From Rosa chinensis (lineage: Eukaryota; Streptophyta; Magnoliopsida; Rosales; Rosaceae): a stretch of 64,000 nt of DNA. Shown in pieces: positions 35,428 through 48,079 of the stretch (positions are counted from its first letter, which is position 1; each line of letters opens with the position of its first letter). Below the pieces are notes generated by a model, which had not been told where the DNA came from, did not search any database, and worked only from the letters and a program-made list of their open reading frames with translations. The stretch lies in assembly GCF_002994745.2 (NCBI RefSeq), contig NC_037091.1, positions 53,367,612 through 53,431,611 on the forward strand, written 5' to 3'. Both the position numbers and the translations under genes were made by a program.

Positions 35428-35791
35428 CAGGTGCGGAAGTCCGATCCGTACCGAAATTTCCAGTTTTCACCCACTTTCCGATCACATATTTTGATCTTAA
35501 CCGTTCAGTTTTTAGGTCCTAATGTATAGATCATCTCCACAAAATTTCAGCCAATTTGGTGATCGTTAAGGCATCCAAAACTGTAATTTACACGAACGAA
35601 CCGAATCTGTCGAACCGGAACTGTTCGTGTACATTGTTGTAATTTGCAGTTTTGGATGACTTAACGATCACCAAATTGGCTGAAATTTTGCATAGGTGAT
35701 CTATACATTAGGACCTAAAAACTGAACTATTAAGTGTGAAAATGTGATCAGAAAGTGGGGGAAAACCGGAAATCCATACCGTCCGCATGGT
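35428..35791. mobile_element. foldback MITE 1 in a TA microsatellite
   Basis: About 364 bp with long inverted arms starting AGGTGCGGAAGTCCG at left and ending CCGTCCGCATGG at right, sharing ACCGTTCAGTTTTTAGG-type arm sequence. It is bounded by (TA)n on both sides (35387-35419 and 35793-35818). A short central loop separates the arms. There is no coding capacity. Confidence 0.8.
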
Positions 35792-35827
35792 GTATATATA
35801 TATATATATATATATATAGATATATAT

Positions 35828-36221
35828 GATCCTATTCAGAGCGGAGCTCCGCTTTGAAATTAACGTGTGAAGTTTGAGTTTTTGGTCACTTTTCGGTCGC
35901 ACATCCACATCTCGACCGTTCAGTTTTTAGGTAATAGTGTATAGATCATCTCTGCAAATTTTCGGCCAAAATGATTATCGTTAAGGCATTGATAACTCCC
36001 TTAAAACTAGTACTATTCAGGTTGACAGATTTAGTCTGTCCATTAGCTTAAGTGAGTTAGATACCTTAACGATCATCAATTTGGCTGAAAATTTGCAGAG
36101 ATGATCTATACACTAGTACCTAAAAACTAAACGGTCGAGATGTGGATATGCGACCTAAAAGTGACCCAAAACTCAAACTTCACACGTTAATTTCAAAGCG
36201 GAGCTCCGCTCTGGATAGGAT
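35828..36221. mobile_element. foldback MITE 2 in a TA microsatellite
   Basis: 394 bp with inverted ends GATCCTATTCAGAGCGGAG / CTCTGGATAGGATC and arms of about 150 bp. The inner arms share the GTTCAGTTTTTAGG and ATAGATCATCTCTGCAAA blocks with MITE 1 and MITE 3, but the outer 60 bp differ. It is flanked by TATATATA and then (CA)n. Confidence 0.85.
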
Positions 36222-36224
36222 CTG

Positions 36225-36255
<31 letters not shown>

Positions 36256-36560
36256 AGCTTCACCACTGCAGACGTCCGCAGTTTTTCTTAGGTACGGATT
36301 TTCATTTTTTACCCACTTTTCGATTATAATTTCACATCTTAACCGTTCAGTTTTTAGGTCCTAATGTATAGATCATCTCTACAAATTTTCAGCCAAATTG
36401 ATGATCATCAATTTGGCTGAAAATTTGGAGAGATGATTTATACATTAGGACCTAAAAACTGAACGGTTAAGATGTGAAAATATGATCGAAAAGTTGGTCA
36501 AATATGGAAATCCGTACCTTTTTACTTAGGTGCGGATATCCGCACCTGAGCAAGGTTGTC
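36256..36560. mobile_element. foldback MITE 3, nearly loopless palindrome
   Basis: About 305 bp. The two arms meet with no spacer: 36390-36419 is a perfect 30-bp palindrome centred on ATGATCAT, and near-perfect pairing continues outward through ATTTTCAGCC and the ACCGTTCAGTTTTTAGG block. The ends read CAGACGTCCGCAG and GCGGATATCCGCACC. (CA)n is at left and (TA)n at right. Confidence 0.85.
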
Positions 36561-36759
36561 TATATATATATATATATATATATGGCTAAATATTGTTTAC
36601 TACCCTATAGTTTAGGGTCCGAAATCAATTCAGTCATTCAACTTTCAATTTCATCTAAAATACCCCTGCATTATCAAATCTCATCTAATAGGTAATTCCG
36701 TCAATTGGAGTTGTTAACTTGCTGACGAGGCATGCCACGTCAGATCATGTGGGCCCCAC

Positions 36760-37095
36760 CTATAGGAAAATTTTCAAAATTGCCCCTGCCTCTCTCCCAA
36801 CTCCAGAAGAACTCGGCTTGGAGCTCATATCCTCCTTCGTCTCCAAATCCACTGCATCCTCACTCTCCCTTGCATTGCCAACATCTCTTCCCACCTTGTG
36901 CACCTCATGTCTCCCAGAAGCAAAATCATCCTCACACTCAGAAGAAGCCCTACCCATAAAGATGTCCCCTTTTCGCGGTAGAGTTGGGGGCGGCGGTGGC
37001 TGGAACGATTTCGATTGGTCAAAGCCGGGATTGAAGTTGTTGTTGCTGTGAGGGGGTTCCGAGTTGTTGTAATAGCCATGGCCGCGGAATGAGCC
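36760..37095 (-). pseudogene. captured gene-like fragment (Pro/Asn-rich)
   Basis: The minus-strand frame reads RGHGYYNNSEPPH, then FDQSKSFQPPPPPTLPRKGD and ASSECEDDFASGRHEVHKV. This looks like real coding sequence rather than transposon DNA. The source gene is not recognised. Its position between long MULE TIRs suggests transduplication. Confidence 0.45.
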
Positions 37096-37919
37096 CTCAA
37101 GCGAGATCCAATTGATATGATATTAACCCTAAGAGCTGAAGAATAAGGAAAGGAAATAAAAGAAGTAAGATGAAAGCAAAATTGTCATTCAATGTGTCAG
37201 CAAGCTTACAAAGAGCCCTAATATATCCACTCGGGATTGCCTACGATCGTGACACTTGTCAGCCATCTAACACGTTAAACTAACCCTAGCAATTACACAA
37301 AACAGTCACGTGCAAGCCATGTGCACGAGCCAACATATTCAGAGAAATTAGTAATACGGTGCATATTGAAATAAACTAAGATTATTCTTGGTTGACCGAG
37401 GATTGACCAGCTCCAAACCATAACACCGATCCATTCCGATACGGTCCATACCCATTGAATTAGACCGGTACCCATTTCTGAGATTGCAGTGGTGGGCGTG
37501 CATGCTTGTTATTTGGGTCACAAAAATCTTTAAAATCAAAGATTTGAGTCCTCTGGAGAAAAAACGAAGGGCTTCAGCTGAAATGGGGTTTGCCACCTAC
37601 CCACCAAGAGAGATCGACTTGATATATAATCTTTACAGTACATGTTTTCCAGTTTTGGAGAACTATGATAAGGGTGACAGTTTGACACTATATTCAAAGT
37701 CTCAATGACAATATATAGACCACAAACCCTTTCATCTATACTACAGAATGGGACAAGCTTATTGAAGATACCCTCTTTAATGAGCTCATCGGTGCCTTCT
37801 GAAGCAATGCTCTAACTAAACATATAAGAGTTTCTTGATGGCTAATTGCCCGTTTCCATAATTATTGGCATATTGGGTACACTCAGCAGCTAGGATTTCA
37901 ATAACACTTAACATAAGAA

Positions 37920-38175
37920 ATACAAGAGTTTCTTGTCATGTTACCCAGGGAATTGAAAAGAACTAATCTTTCTGTCTTTTCTTCCAAATTTTCATGTAAA
38001 GATTCAAAATTTGCAGGACCCAATTGGTAATTAAACAGCTCAAAGATTCCGACTTGTTGGGTTCTTTGTTTTTCAATTGCAGATCAACCAGCCTCAAAAG
38101 CCAAATCTCTGATAACCCTAGCTCCCTCCTCCAGTTTTTGCCGAGCCTCCTCCGGTTGGAAATGGAGGCCAAAGC
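37920..38175 (-). pseudogene. captured gene-like fragment (helical)
   Basis: One minus-strand frame reads PEEARQKLEEGARVIRDLAF, then a stop, then FELFNYQLGPANFESLHENL. The pattern is coherent and helix-like, interrupted by a stop codon. The source gene is not recognised and the call is tentative. Confidence 0.35.
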
Positions 38176-38449
38176 TCTGGATTAATAGTCAAATTTTCAA
38201 TTTCCTATGATCAGCAACTTTGAATAGAAGTGGGGGCAATTTTGAAATTTTCCCTATAAGTGGGGCCCACATGATCTGACATAGCATGCCTCGTCAGCTA
38301 GTTAATAGCTCCAATTGACAGATGATTGACTGAAAGACCAATTAGATGAGATTTGATAACACAGGGGTGTTTTAGATGAAATTAAAAGTTGAAGAACTAA
38401 ATTGATTTCGGACCTAAACTACAGGATAGTAAATAGTATTTAGCTTATA

Positions 38450-38485
38450 TATATATATAATTAATTAGAAATAGTACCCACCACC

Positions 38486-38525
<40 letters not shown>

Positions 38526-40820
38526 AATTAGGAAGAGCACCTACCACCAATTAATCAAGGGTTCCAATACATAATCTTTTTTTTTTTCTCAATCATATTG
38601 ACAATGAGATGATGGAAGAAGTAATCATGCACAAAGCTTGACTTTTCTTAAGATAGTTCACACTGTGATCATATAGACTCCAGTAATTTTGTAGACCAAA
38701 CATATATAAGATAATGGAAATAGACCAAATGGCCATGATCAAGGACTACCTAGCGTTCACAAATAACATCTAGGCATGCATTAATCCAGTAATGGATGTT
38801 GGGAACTACAAGGTTTATACCATTAGTTTAACTAATATATACCCCAATGTGAAGCCAAATTTGTTAGATTGTAATTACTTATACAAACGTCGAGTTTATC
38901 GTTCTTAATTAATTAGTTAATCAGTTGCATTTGTATATGCATTTTTGGACATCAACCACTTGGCCTCATATATCCATGCTTAAGTGTGCTACGTACACAC
39001 CGATGACCAACCCAAATTAGGTCATTTCCATTCCTTATTTAAAGACTAATCACATACTCTAAGTACGTTTATGATCATCCACAGAATGTAGACATTCCCT
39101 CAGTCAATAGTCGCCCTTCTGCCCCCATTTGATTCTTGTAAGAAATGGTCTTACAACTAATTTTAGATGCTGCCGTTTGCTATACTTTGGTGATTAGTTT
39201 AAATGACCTAACCTAGTTAGCTTGTTTACACATGCAAGAGCACAAGGTACTGCTAGAATTTGATTGCCGTTTAAGGAAGCCTTTTGAAGGAGCTACTCCA
39301 ATATGCATGGTCTAAAGAAAGCAAATATAGTCGTTCTAAGCAAAGAATTAGACCCAAAGAAAAGCACAGTCTTTATTTCTAGTGCTACTTTAGAAGCGTG
39401 GCCCTCCTTTGGTAAACCTTTCTTTATGAGAGAAAGAGGTCTTTCAAAACTCAAAAACATATTGAGCAAAAGTGGATGAAGATCGAATATTATTGTTGTG
39501 ATGAACAGTAAATCAAAACCAGACCCTGTATGGAAATGTAATGAAGATTAAATGTAGTCGTAATGTCACTCTCTCCGTAATCCACGTTTATATCTTTTAG
39601 TTTGGTTTATTACCACTAATTCACCGGCTTTGACTCCACGAGCACTTTCATACATAAATAGATGAAAGATCAGACTGATGTGGTTATTAACGTCATCATA
39701 TCTCTGAAAAAATCACGTAACAAATAATCAAGAAAATGTCCATTAGTTCATAACTCTTGTATAAAATGATTCACATCATGACAAAGACTTCTTATTTGCC
39801 CCGGAAGAAATTTAGTATACACAGTTACTCCACTTCTTCCACAAGGAAGGATTTGGAGAGATGTAGTTTGTTATTAACAAAAGCCGTAACGTGATTGGTT
39901 TCATATTGATCGAAAGTCAAGTCGGGTGTGTCGGACGATCATTGTTTTTCACTATCACTTCAAACTACAGCATGCTCCAAATAGCTAGTCTAATACAATA
40001 GCGGTGAGAAGTTACTGCATAAAACTAAGGAAGGAATAGTATTTGTATATAGTTCTACGATTTCAGCACACATAAAGAGCGAAGCGTTTTAATCTTATTT
40101 ATTTTAAAAATTATTTTCCCGAGTTTTCATTTCGGTAGTTCTACATATCAACCATAACAAAAGACGTTTTCATTTCAGCGTTTAAATTTATCAAAGTATC
40201 AAACAAAAGAAAATAATTTTTTTTTTTTTTCGATTTCTACTTAATGTTCAATCTAGATGGATAAAGTATTTACAATTTACTAGTGATCTACAAGAGTACG
40301 GGAAAATCAAAAGCATGAAATTGCAAATTTGTGAAAATGGTAAAAGGAAGGTGCGGCTACTTATTTGTTGTGGATCTAAGGCTCTAAACATCTAAGAAAA
40401 CGAGAAAATCAATTACATAACATCATGAGACGGTGAAAATGGTAAGAAAGGGAAGCGCTGAATTCTATGGTTGGAGGACGCAGTTGACCGGCGCCCGGTG
40501 CTCCTTTCCTACCACTTTCTCATTTTTACAGAAAGCTTTCCTGCCACTTTTTACTTCAACGTCTACAACTTTATATAAAAGAATACAGTGATTCCAAAAA
40601 CAATACCAAAAACAAAACGTGTATATATAAATCTAATGATCTGAGTCACTGTGTTGGTTAGAGACAGCCACACCCGCCGAGTGTCCCTCCTTCCTGCTTC
40701 AATCTTCTCTATACTTTTTAAAGTTCTTCTCATGCTCAATTGACTTTTCTACTCTGAAAATCAAACTCCGTGTTTCCCATCTCTCTCTCTCTCTCTTTTA
40801 TCCAGTCTCACTCCATAGCC
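38450..40820. other. long intergenic region upstream of RBOH
   Basis: About 2.4 kb of AT-rich DNA starting with a (TA)n tract at 38486-38521. No gene, RNA or clear repeat is recognisable. The last few hundred bases should include the RBOH promoter. Confidence 0.45.
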
Positions 40821-40830
40821 TATATATATA
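40821..40830 (+). promoter_or_regulatory. probable TATA box of RBOH
   Basis: TATATATATA lies 175 bp upstream of the ATG and directly after a (CT)n tract near 40782-40796, a common layout in plant core promoters. Confidence 0.5.
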
Positions 40831-41004
40831 CACCCTCCAATTTCAAACCAGAAATATCAAACCCCAGTTCTTCCTCCACCACATTCTTTCCATTTATGAC
40901 TCAAGTCGCGATCGCACATTCTTTAATTTGCCGAATCCGTTTCATGTAATTGAATCTGTGTCAATTTGTCCGGTTGGTTGAGTTTCTGATTAGGATTCGA
41001 GAAA

Positions 41005-44000
41005 ATGGGAAGTCGTCACGAGGATGGAGCTTCCGCGGAGAACAACTCCGACTCCGAGGTCATGGCGAGAGTGGAGAGGAAGGCTTTCAGCGGTCCTCTA
41101 GGCTCGAGCTCCTCCTCCAGGGCTTGGAGGAGGATCAAGAGCTTGGATAGGAAGAGGACTAGTAGTACTAGCACCGAAAACGATGACGACGAGGCCTACG
41201 TGGAGATAACTCTCGACATCCTCGACGACTCGGTGGCCGTGCACAGTGTTCAGGCCGCCGGAGGCTGTGGCCACGAGGACCCGGAGCTTGCCTTGCTGGC
41301 CAAGAAGACTCTGGAAGGCAAGAAGTCAGCGTCGTTCCGGTCGTCTCTCCTCCGCAACACTTCGACGCACATACGGCAGGTCTCGCAAGAGCTGAAGCGT
41401 CTGGCTTCGTTCTCGAAGCGAAACTCCGGCGCCGGCCGACGTTTCGACCGGACCAGGTCCGCCACTGCACAAGCCTTGAAGAGCCTCAAGTTCATCACCG
41501 CCAAGGCCTCCGCCACCAACGGCTGGGCCACCGTCGAGAAACGTTTCGACGACCTTACCGCCACCTCCAATGGCCTCCTCAACTCTTCTCTCTTCGGTGA
41601 ATGCATAGGTACCTAACTTATCACTTAATTAGTTAACTAATTAATCTCAACGTACTTTTTTGTTCATTAACTAATTTATTTGGTTCTGATGACGTAGGAA
41701 TGAACAAGGAGTCTAAGGAGTTCGCCGGCGAGCTTTTCCGGGCACTTGCTCGGAGACGCAACATTAGTGGTGATTGCATCAACAAGGCACAGCTTAGAGA
41801 ATTCTGGGAGCAGATTTGTGACGAGAGCTTCGACTCTAGGCTCCAGACTTTCTTTGACATGTACAAATTTTTAATGCATTTTTCTCAATTATGTATCATA
41901 TGGTCTGGACTCAATTTCCAATCTATAGCAAATCAAAAAATTTTTATATTAACTAATCGCGATTATTACGTTGCATGCAGGGTGGATAAAGACGCCGATG
42001 GAAGAATCACAGAAGAAGAAGTCAGAGAGGTAGGTGACACTGGCCGGCTAGTTTGATTTTTTGTTACTTAACATTGGTCCAAATTAATTTGTTCCTAACG
42101 TATATTAATTGCATGTGGAAATTTGGTTACAGATTATTAGTCTCAGTGCTTCTGCGAACAAACTCTCCAACATTCAGAAACAAGCTCAGGAATATGCAGC
42201 GCTCATTATGGAAGAGCTTGACCCAGACAATGTTGGCTACATTATGGTATGTTTAGATCCATAATTAGAATTATAATGGCTTTTAAGTCTTTGATTAAAT
42301 TGTTTCACCCCGAAATAATTAATTTACAGGTTGAAAACTTGGAAACTTTGTTGCTGCAAGCTCCGGTGCACAAATCGGTCACGGTAAGCGACAGCCGAGT
42401 TTTGAGTCAGCTACTGAGTCAGAAGCTGAAGCCAACACAAGAAAACAACCCAATTACAAGATGGTACCAGAAGACCAAGTACTTCTTGTTAGATAATTGG
42501 CAAAGAGTTTGGGTTATGATGCTATGGATTGGGATAGTCTCAGCTTTGTTTGTGTACAAGTTTATTCAGTACAAGAATAAGGAAGCATTTGAAGTGATGG
42601 GCTATTGTGTTTGCATAGCCAAAGGAGGAGCAGAGACTTTGAAATTCAACATGGCACTGATTTTGTTACCGGTTTGTCGAAACACAATTACTTGGCTCAG
42701 AAACAAGACCAAATTGGGGGTGGTAGTCCCGTTCGATGATAATCTGAACTTTCATAAGGTCATTGCAGTTGGAATAGTCATCGGGGTTGGATTACACGCC
42801 GGAGCACATTTGACGTGTGATTTTCCGAGGCTGATTCACGCAACGGAAGAACAGTACGAGCCGATGATACCCTACTTTGGTAAAGACCAGCCTGAGAATT
42901 ACTGGTGGTTTTTGAAGGGAGTGGAAGGATTGACTGGGATTGGGATTGTGGTGTTGATGACTATAGCATTCACTTTGGCCACTCCTTGGTTTAGAAGAAA
43001 CAAGTTGAACTTGCCAAAGCCACTGAAGAAACTCACAGGTTTCAACGCCTTTTGGTATTCACACCATCTATTTGTGATTGTCTACGCTCTACTCATAATC
43101 CATAGCATTAAACTCTACCTCACTAAGAAATGGTACTACAAAACGGTAAGTTCCTCTCCTTCATTTGATCATCAATTCATGTTATTTTGAGTACGTACCT
43201 ACTGTATATATTATTTCATGTGAATGTATATGAGAAGCGGATGTTGCATTATGATGATAATGACTACTTTTACGGGTTTGCAGACATGGATGTATTTGGC
43301 AGTGCCGGTTTTCCTCTACGCTTGTGAAAGGCTGATCAGATTTTTTAGATCAAGCATCAAGCCAGTGAAGATTCTCAAGGTAAAAACTAATTCTAAGTTG
43401 GTCCAACTAGTTCCTTTACTCTTGATTAATTTCTTCATTAGTGTTGGTGACACAATTGTGATATTAAATGATTGAAGGTTGCTGTTTATCCGGGAAATGT
43501 GCTTGCACTGCACATGTCTAAGCCGCAAGGCTTCAAATACAAGAGCGGGCAGTACATGTTCGTCAACTGCGCCGCAGTTTCTCCATTCGAATGGTTGGTA
43601 ACACAAATTTTGTTGTTACATAATTTAGTTGACATTGTGACTGGAACTAAACTAATGATTTGTACGTGGGTATAAACAAACAGGCATCCATTTTCAATTA
43701 CCTCTTCACCGGGAGATGACTACCTGAGCGTCCACATTCGAACACTCGGGGATTGGACTCGGCAGCTCAAGACCGTTTTCTCATCGGTAATTCATTCACA
43801 TTTGCCCTTTAATACAACTCATGTCATTTTTAATTTGCATGATCTCACTGTTATGTTTTTCTGTATGAATTGGTCACTATAGGTATGTCAGCCTTCAACT
43901 GCTGGTAAAAGTGGGCTGCTCAGAGCTGACATGCAAGAAGAAAACAACCCCAGCTTTCCGAAGATACTAATCGACGGTCCATACGGAGCACCAGCACAAG

Positions 44001-44734
44001 ACTACAAGAAATACGACGTCGTGTTGCTGGTCGGCCTCGGAATCGGGGCCACGCCCATGGTCAGCATTGTCAAAGACATCATCAACAACATGAATATCTT
44101 GAAGAACAAAGAACTAGACGAGTACGCAGTTTTGGACGATGTATTAGAGAGTGGCAAGGCAGTTAATAACAACAACAGCAGTAGTGGCAAGAGCAACAAG
44201 AGCAATAAAGGGTTCAGGACCCAGAAAGCTTATTACTATTGGGTCACGAGAGAACAGGGCTCGTTTGAATGGTTCAAAGGGATTCTCAATGAGGTGGCAG
44301 AGATGGACGAAAAGGGTGTGATAGAGTTGCACAATTACTGTACCAGTGTGTACGAGGAAGGTGATGCCAGGTCAGCACTGATAGCCATGCTTCAGAATCT
44401 CCACCATGCCAAGAATGGCGTAGATGTAGTCTCTGGGACGCGCGTCAAATCCCATTTCGCCAAACCCAATTGGCGCCAAGTCTACAAGAAAATCGCGCTG
44501 CATCATCCTGATAGCCGAGTTGGTAAGTAGCATTGCTAACCTTGCCTCAATAATTAATTAATTATGCCGCCACTAGTTCCCAGTGAGCAAAATCATTGAT
44601 CTTTTTTTGTTGTGTATTTTGCAGGTGTGTTTTACTGTGGGGCACCGGCACTAACAAAGGAGCTGAGGCAATTGGCGCTGGACTTTTCTCACAGGACCTC
44701 CACCAAGTTCGAGTTTCATAAAGAGAATTTCTAG
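41005..44734 (+). CDS. RBOHD: respiratory burst oxidase homologue, RBOHD-like NADPH oxidase
   Basis: Plasma-membrane enzyme that passes electrons from cytosolic NADPH through FAD and two hemes to apoplastic oxygen, making superoxide. Ten exons (41005-41608, 41698-41860, 41981-42029, 42133-42246, 42330-43145, 43284-43379, 43478-43593, 43684-43786, 43883-44522, 44625-44734) join in frame to 936 aa; Arabidopsis RBOHD has 921. The N-terminus has the AFSGPLG and [17 protein letters not shown] blocks typical of RBOHD. EF-hand loops are at residues 258-269 and 302-313. Exon 5 encodes most of the ferric-reductase membrane core with heme ligands in [16 protein letters not shown] and [26 protein letters not shown] is the FAD site; DGPYGAP (718-724) and [10 protein letters not shown] (737-746) bind NADPH. 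An Asn/Ser-rich linker near 775-795 is variable in the family. The end FEFHKENF is canonical. The D-clade assignment is by recall. Confidence 0.95.
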
Positions 44735-46728
44735 GCGAGTATTATAGCTAGCTATAGCACATTATCTGTTGTATATGCTTAGATGACCTAATGCCTATGT
44801 AAGTGAATCAAACAGTTTGGTTTTGGATAGAGATTATTAGATTAGGGTGAAGATTCTTTGTAAATTGTATTTCAGCCAAAGTGGGAAATAAAAGGACCAC
44901 ACCCACTTGGTGGTGGGTGAGTGCCTGCCCACGAGTAGTCCCATAATTTGAGGAAGTGGCCAAGAAGGAAAAGCAAAGGACCCGCCGCAGAAAGTGACCA
45001 CCAAATAATGGAGATATGGTTATGGTGTGTCAGCTTGAAATATCACCACACCAGCCACAGCAAGAAGTGCCCAATTGCATATATATAACAATACACTTTA
45101 TCTTGTGTTCCCTTGGGAGCTTTTTCCACATTTTAGTGAATTCTTTAGTAGGGTGTATGTCCGTTCTTTAATTAAACTTGAAGAGCCAAAGCAGATTTGA
45201 GTCTCCTTTTTTATTTTTTCATTATGCTGATGGCATGCTTACAAACTTGGAAGGGAGAGGAGGAATTGGGGAAATAATGAAATGGGGTCATGAGAGTCAT
45301 CCCACTTGGATTTGTAATGCAAAACATTCTCCTTAAATGACCAACTAGTTAGATTATTGATTATTTAGATATGAGTGTATTAATTTTTGGATTATGGAGA
45401 AAAGTGAGTTTCGGTTTGTTATTAGAAAAAACAAAAACAAAAAAGTTCCCGATGGTTCTATGCTCAGCGCCGACGGCCGACCCTTAATGATGTGACTCTT
45501 GACAAAATTAGGGCACTATGAACTCCATGCTTTCTTAGTTCTCACCGTATTAGTAAATACAGGGCACAATACAGCTTCCATTTTATGTTAGTGAACGGAC
45601 CATGAAATCACATCTGAAAGTTTCTTATTTACAACTGATTGACACCCCATACTTTGAAGAATACTATTTGGTCTATGAGATTTCTGCCGTTGAAGTTGGA
45701 CAAATGTACTCTTCGATCTATTCCATGGTCAATCCAATGATGCTCCAGTCTTCGATCACTTAATGCTCAAGTCTTAACTCTTGATATGTGTACTGGGTAC
45801 ATGCATGAGCAAAACTAAGGACCAAACCTAACCTAAAAAGTGGTTTTGAGGTAGCCACATTATCTTGAACTGAATAACACAACCGTCATAGCGTTCTAGC
45901 TAGGTGGTCAGTAATTTAGTGCATACAGAACCATTTTGTTGGAAAATACCAATTTGAATTGGCAAGCTTAAACTTTTCTGGGAGTCTGAAGGGGGACTGC
46001 TCATATTTTTCAACATGTGGTTGGTGTAGATTACGTATTACGTACTAGGGGCTGGATTCTCCCAAATGAATATAAATTCCATGGTCAATACAATGATGCT
46101 CGAGTCTTTACTTCATGCATGGCTTCATGCCGAATTCCAAACACTAATTAAGCACATACCCCTCTTGATACTTCCAAATATGCATGTATACATAGCATGA
46201 GAAAATCCACTTTTGGATTTTCTGAAGGGTTCGTAAGGAAGCCTTAGCGATCTAGGTGAAATACAGGAATACACGTTTGACTTGGCAAGCTTTAAGCTTA
46301 ATTAGCTGGGATCATATTTTCAACTTGTCGTTTGGTACGATTATGTATTACTAGGGGCTGATTCTTCCACATTATTATATATACATTTCAAAAAGTAAGA
46401 TCTAAGATCTATCTTTTGACATCCTTAACCAATTAAAGTTGTCATTCATGATTGTTATAAGAACATATTGCTATGATTTCAATTGCACTTGGACCCAATA
46501 AAAAAATATAGCTCATGAGGAGAACCCATAATTCGTAGCTGACCTAACATTAGCTTACGTATATGTGCATCAAACAAACTGGTCAACTGTGGAACATAAC
46601 CTCACCCGTCGATGGTGCCCAATTTGTTTTGGCACCCTTGGATAATCGGATTCATACTCTTAAGGATTGGTCATTTTCCGGCCGTTGTAAATCAGGTATT
46701 ATTTGACGAATTTTTCTCTGATAATTAG
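44735..46728. other. RBOH 3' flank and duplication copy A, part 1
   Basis: An AATAAA at 44887-44892 is a likely RBOH polyadenylation signal. From about 45613 onward the sequence is paralogous to 58106-59202 (see the duplication entry). No gene is seen. Confidence 0.5.
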
Positions 46729-46733
46729 GCACC

Positions 46734-46964
46734 TAATAACATTGCAGCCCTGGACTTTTTCGATAATGCAAGCTAATAAAAATTATTACAGCCACACCTA
46801 TTTATAGTAGTCACTGGATAAAACTCTAACAAACTCATGTAACTGACTTTTACATAAGGTAAATCCTGCTAGGATCCAGTTAAGCAGATAACAAACTGAG
46901 CCACATCAGCACATTTCATTCTTCAGCAAATCTTGACCAGAGTCACAGGGTTAACTTGTTAACA
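46734..46964 (-). repeat. Copia 3' LTR (shortened)
   Basis: Matches 50307-50619 from the TAACATTGCAGCC start to the GTTAACA end. It lacks the segment that contains the (AGAGAGAAAA)n repeats in the other LTR. Its outer TG is mutated to TA. Confidence 0.9.
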
Positions 46965-46977
46965 CCTCCCTTCAATC

Positions 46978-48060
46978 TCAGTGGGGGGTAAGCACACTAA
47001 GATTGGAGCTATGTGTACTGAATATTGGGCTTGTGTAAACCTTTAGTAAGAATGTCTGCAGTGTGCTTAGTAGTAGGAACATATTGAAGTAAAAGATCAT
47101 ACCTCTGCACTCTTTCTCTATCAACATGAAAATATTGCTTTGCATATCAGCTCTTGATGTATCCATACTAGTTCTATGATTTAAATTATTTGCATATTTT
47201 TCTTGACAGATGAACATCTCATTATATTTGTGACTTATCTCTTGCTTTCTTAGGCCAATTTCTTTATTCATAGTAGAATCCCACTCTGATTTTCTAATAG
47301 CAGCTTTAAAGGTCTTTGGTTCTGTAGCATCATGAATATCTAGTACAGAAGTAAAGTCATTGAAGTATGCAGACTCATCATAAGCACAAAAATCTTGAAA
47401 TGTCAGCTTCTTGCCAATTTCATTTTTGGCTCTGGTAAGCATGGAATGTTGATTATATGCTTGATCTTGAGCAGAAAAAGTTCCATCAAGGATATCATTA
47501 CCAATACCATTATTCAACACATATCCGAGATTAGGAGCTGAAGAAGTACCAAATGTAGGACCACCGGAGTTGTATGAAGACTTAGCAATAGCAAATCCAG
47601 AGCTTGACATCATAGTATTTGGTGGTATAGCATATCCAAAGTGTGTAGTGGAAGCAGAAGGTGATGTATTGTTGTGAAGCACACTTGACACCACAGGAAT
47701 CATATTAACATTATGATGTATAGGAGTAGATACAGCACAATTACTAAGGTATTGAAGTTCACGAGGCAACTTACTAAGGTATTGAAGTTCATGAGGCAAC
47801 TGCAACTGTGCATCAGTATGATCATTACTTGTCACTTGCTGTTCTCCCCCATCAACCACAGCAGGAGAGAAAAGAGAGTTACTCAAAGCCGAACTGATTG
47901 GAAGAACAGCATTCAGACTAAGGACATGCATCAGGCTATAGGCTGTGTAGAGTAGCAGAAGAAGAATAGAAAAAACCAGTACCAACAGATGAAAAACCAT
48001 GTGCAGAAGCAGAAGCACTAAAAGCACCAGAAGAACTAGCTCCATTGGTATTACATGCAA
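46978..48060 (-). pseudogene. Copia gag tail plus RT/RNase H remnants
   Basis: The 360-residue frame starts in low-complexity hydrophobic and Ser-rich sequence after the gag knuckle. It then shows the usual lead-in to Copia RT (HSMLTRAK, then EPKTFKAAIRKSEWDSTM) and jumps directly to the pol C-terminal end. In the neighbouring frame near 47040-47110, QYVPTTKHTADILTKGL is the conserved end of Copia RNase H. The catalytic RT motifs are absent. The junction near 47230 is a large internal deletion. Confidence 0.75.
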
Positions 48061-48079
48061 TCATTGCAGTAAGAGTATA

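Larger units (their letters stand above)
36584..38445. mobile_element. MULE with ~200-bp TIRs, Pack-MULE candidate
   Basis: Left TIR (36584-about 36790) starts GGCTAAATATTG. The right TIR (about 38236-38445) reads AGCTAAATACTA inward and matches for about 200 bp, including GAGGCATGC and ATCATGTGGGCCCCAC blocks. Target duplication cannot be read because both flanks are (TA)n. The interior contains two gene-like minus-strand stretches (37095-36760 and 38175-37920) that are less AT-rich than the surroundings. No MULE transposase is present. The end sequence is related to the 415-bp MITE at 53953-54367. Confidence 0.8.

Noticed and set aside
41168..41606. Minus-strand open frames opposite RBOH exon 1
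   Set aside because: Shadows of the GC-rich N-terminal exon; the plus-strand frame joins to the rest of RBOH.
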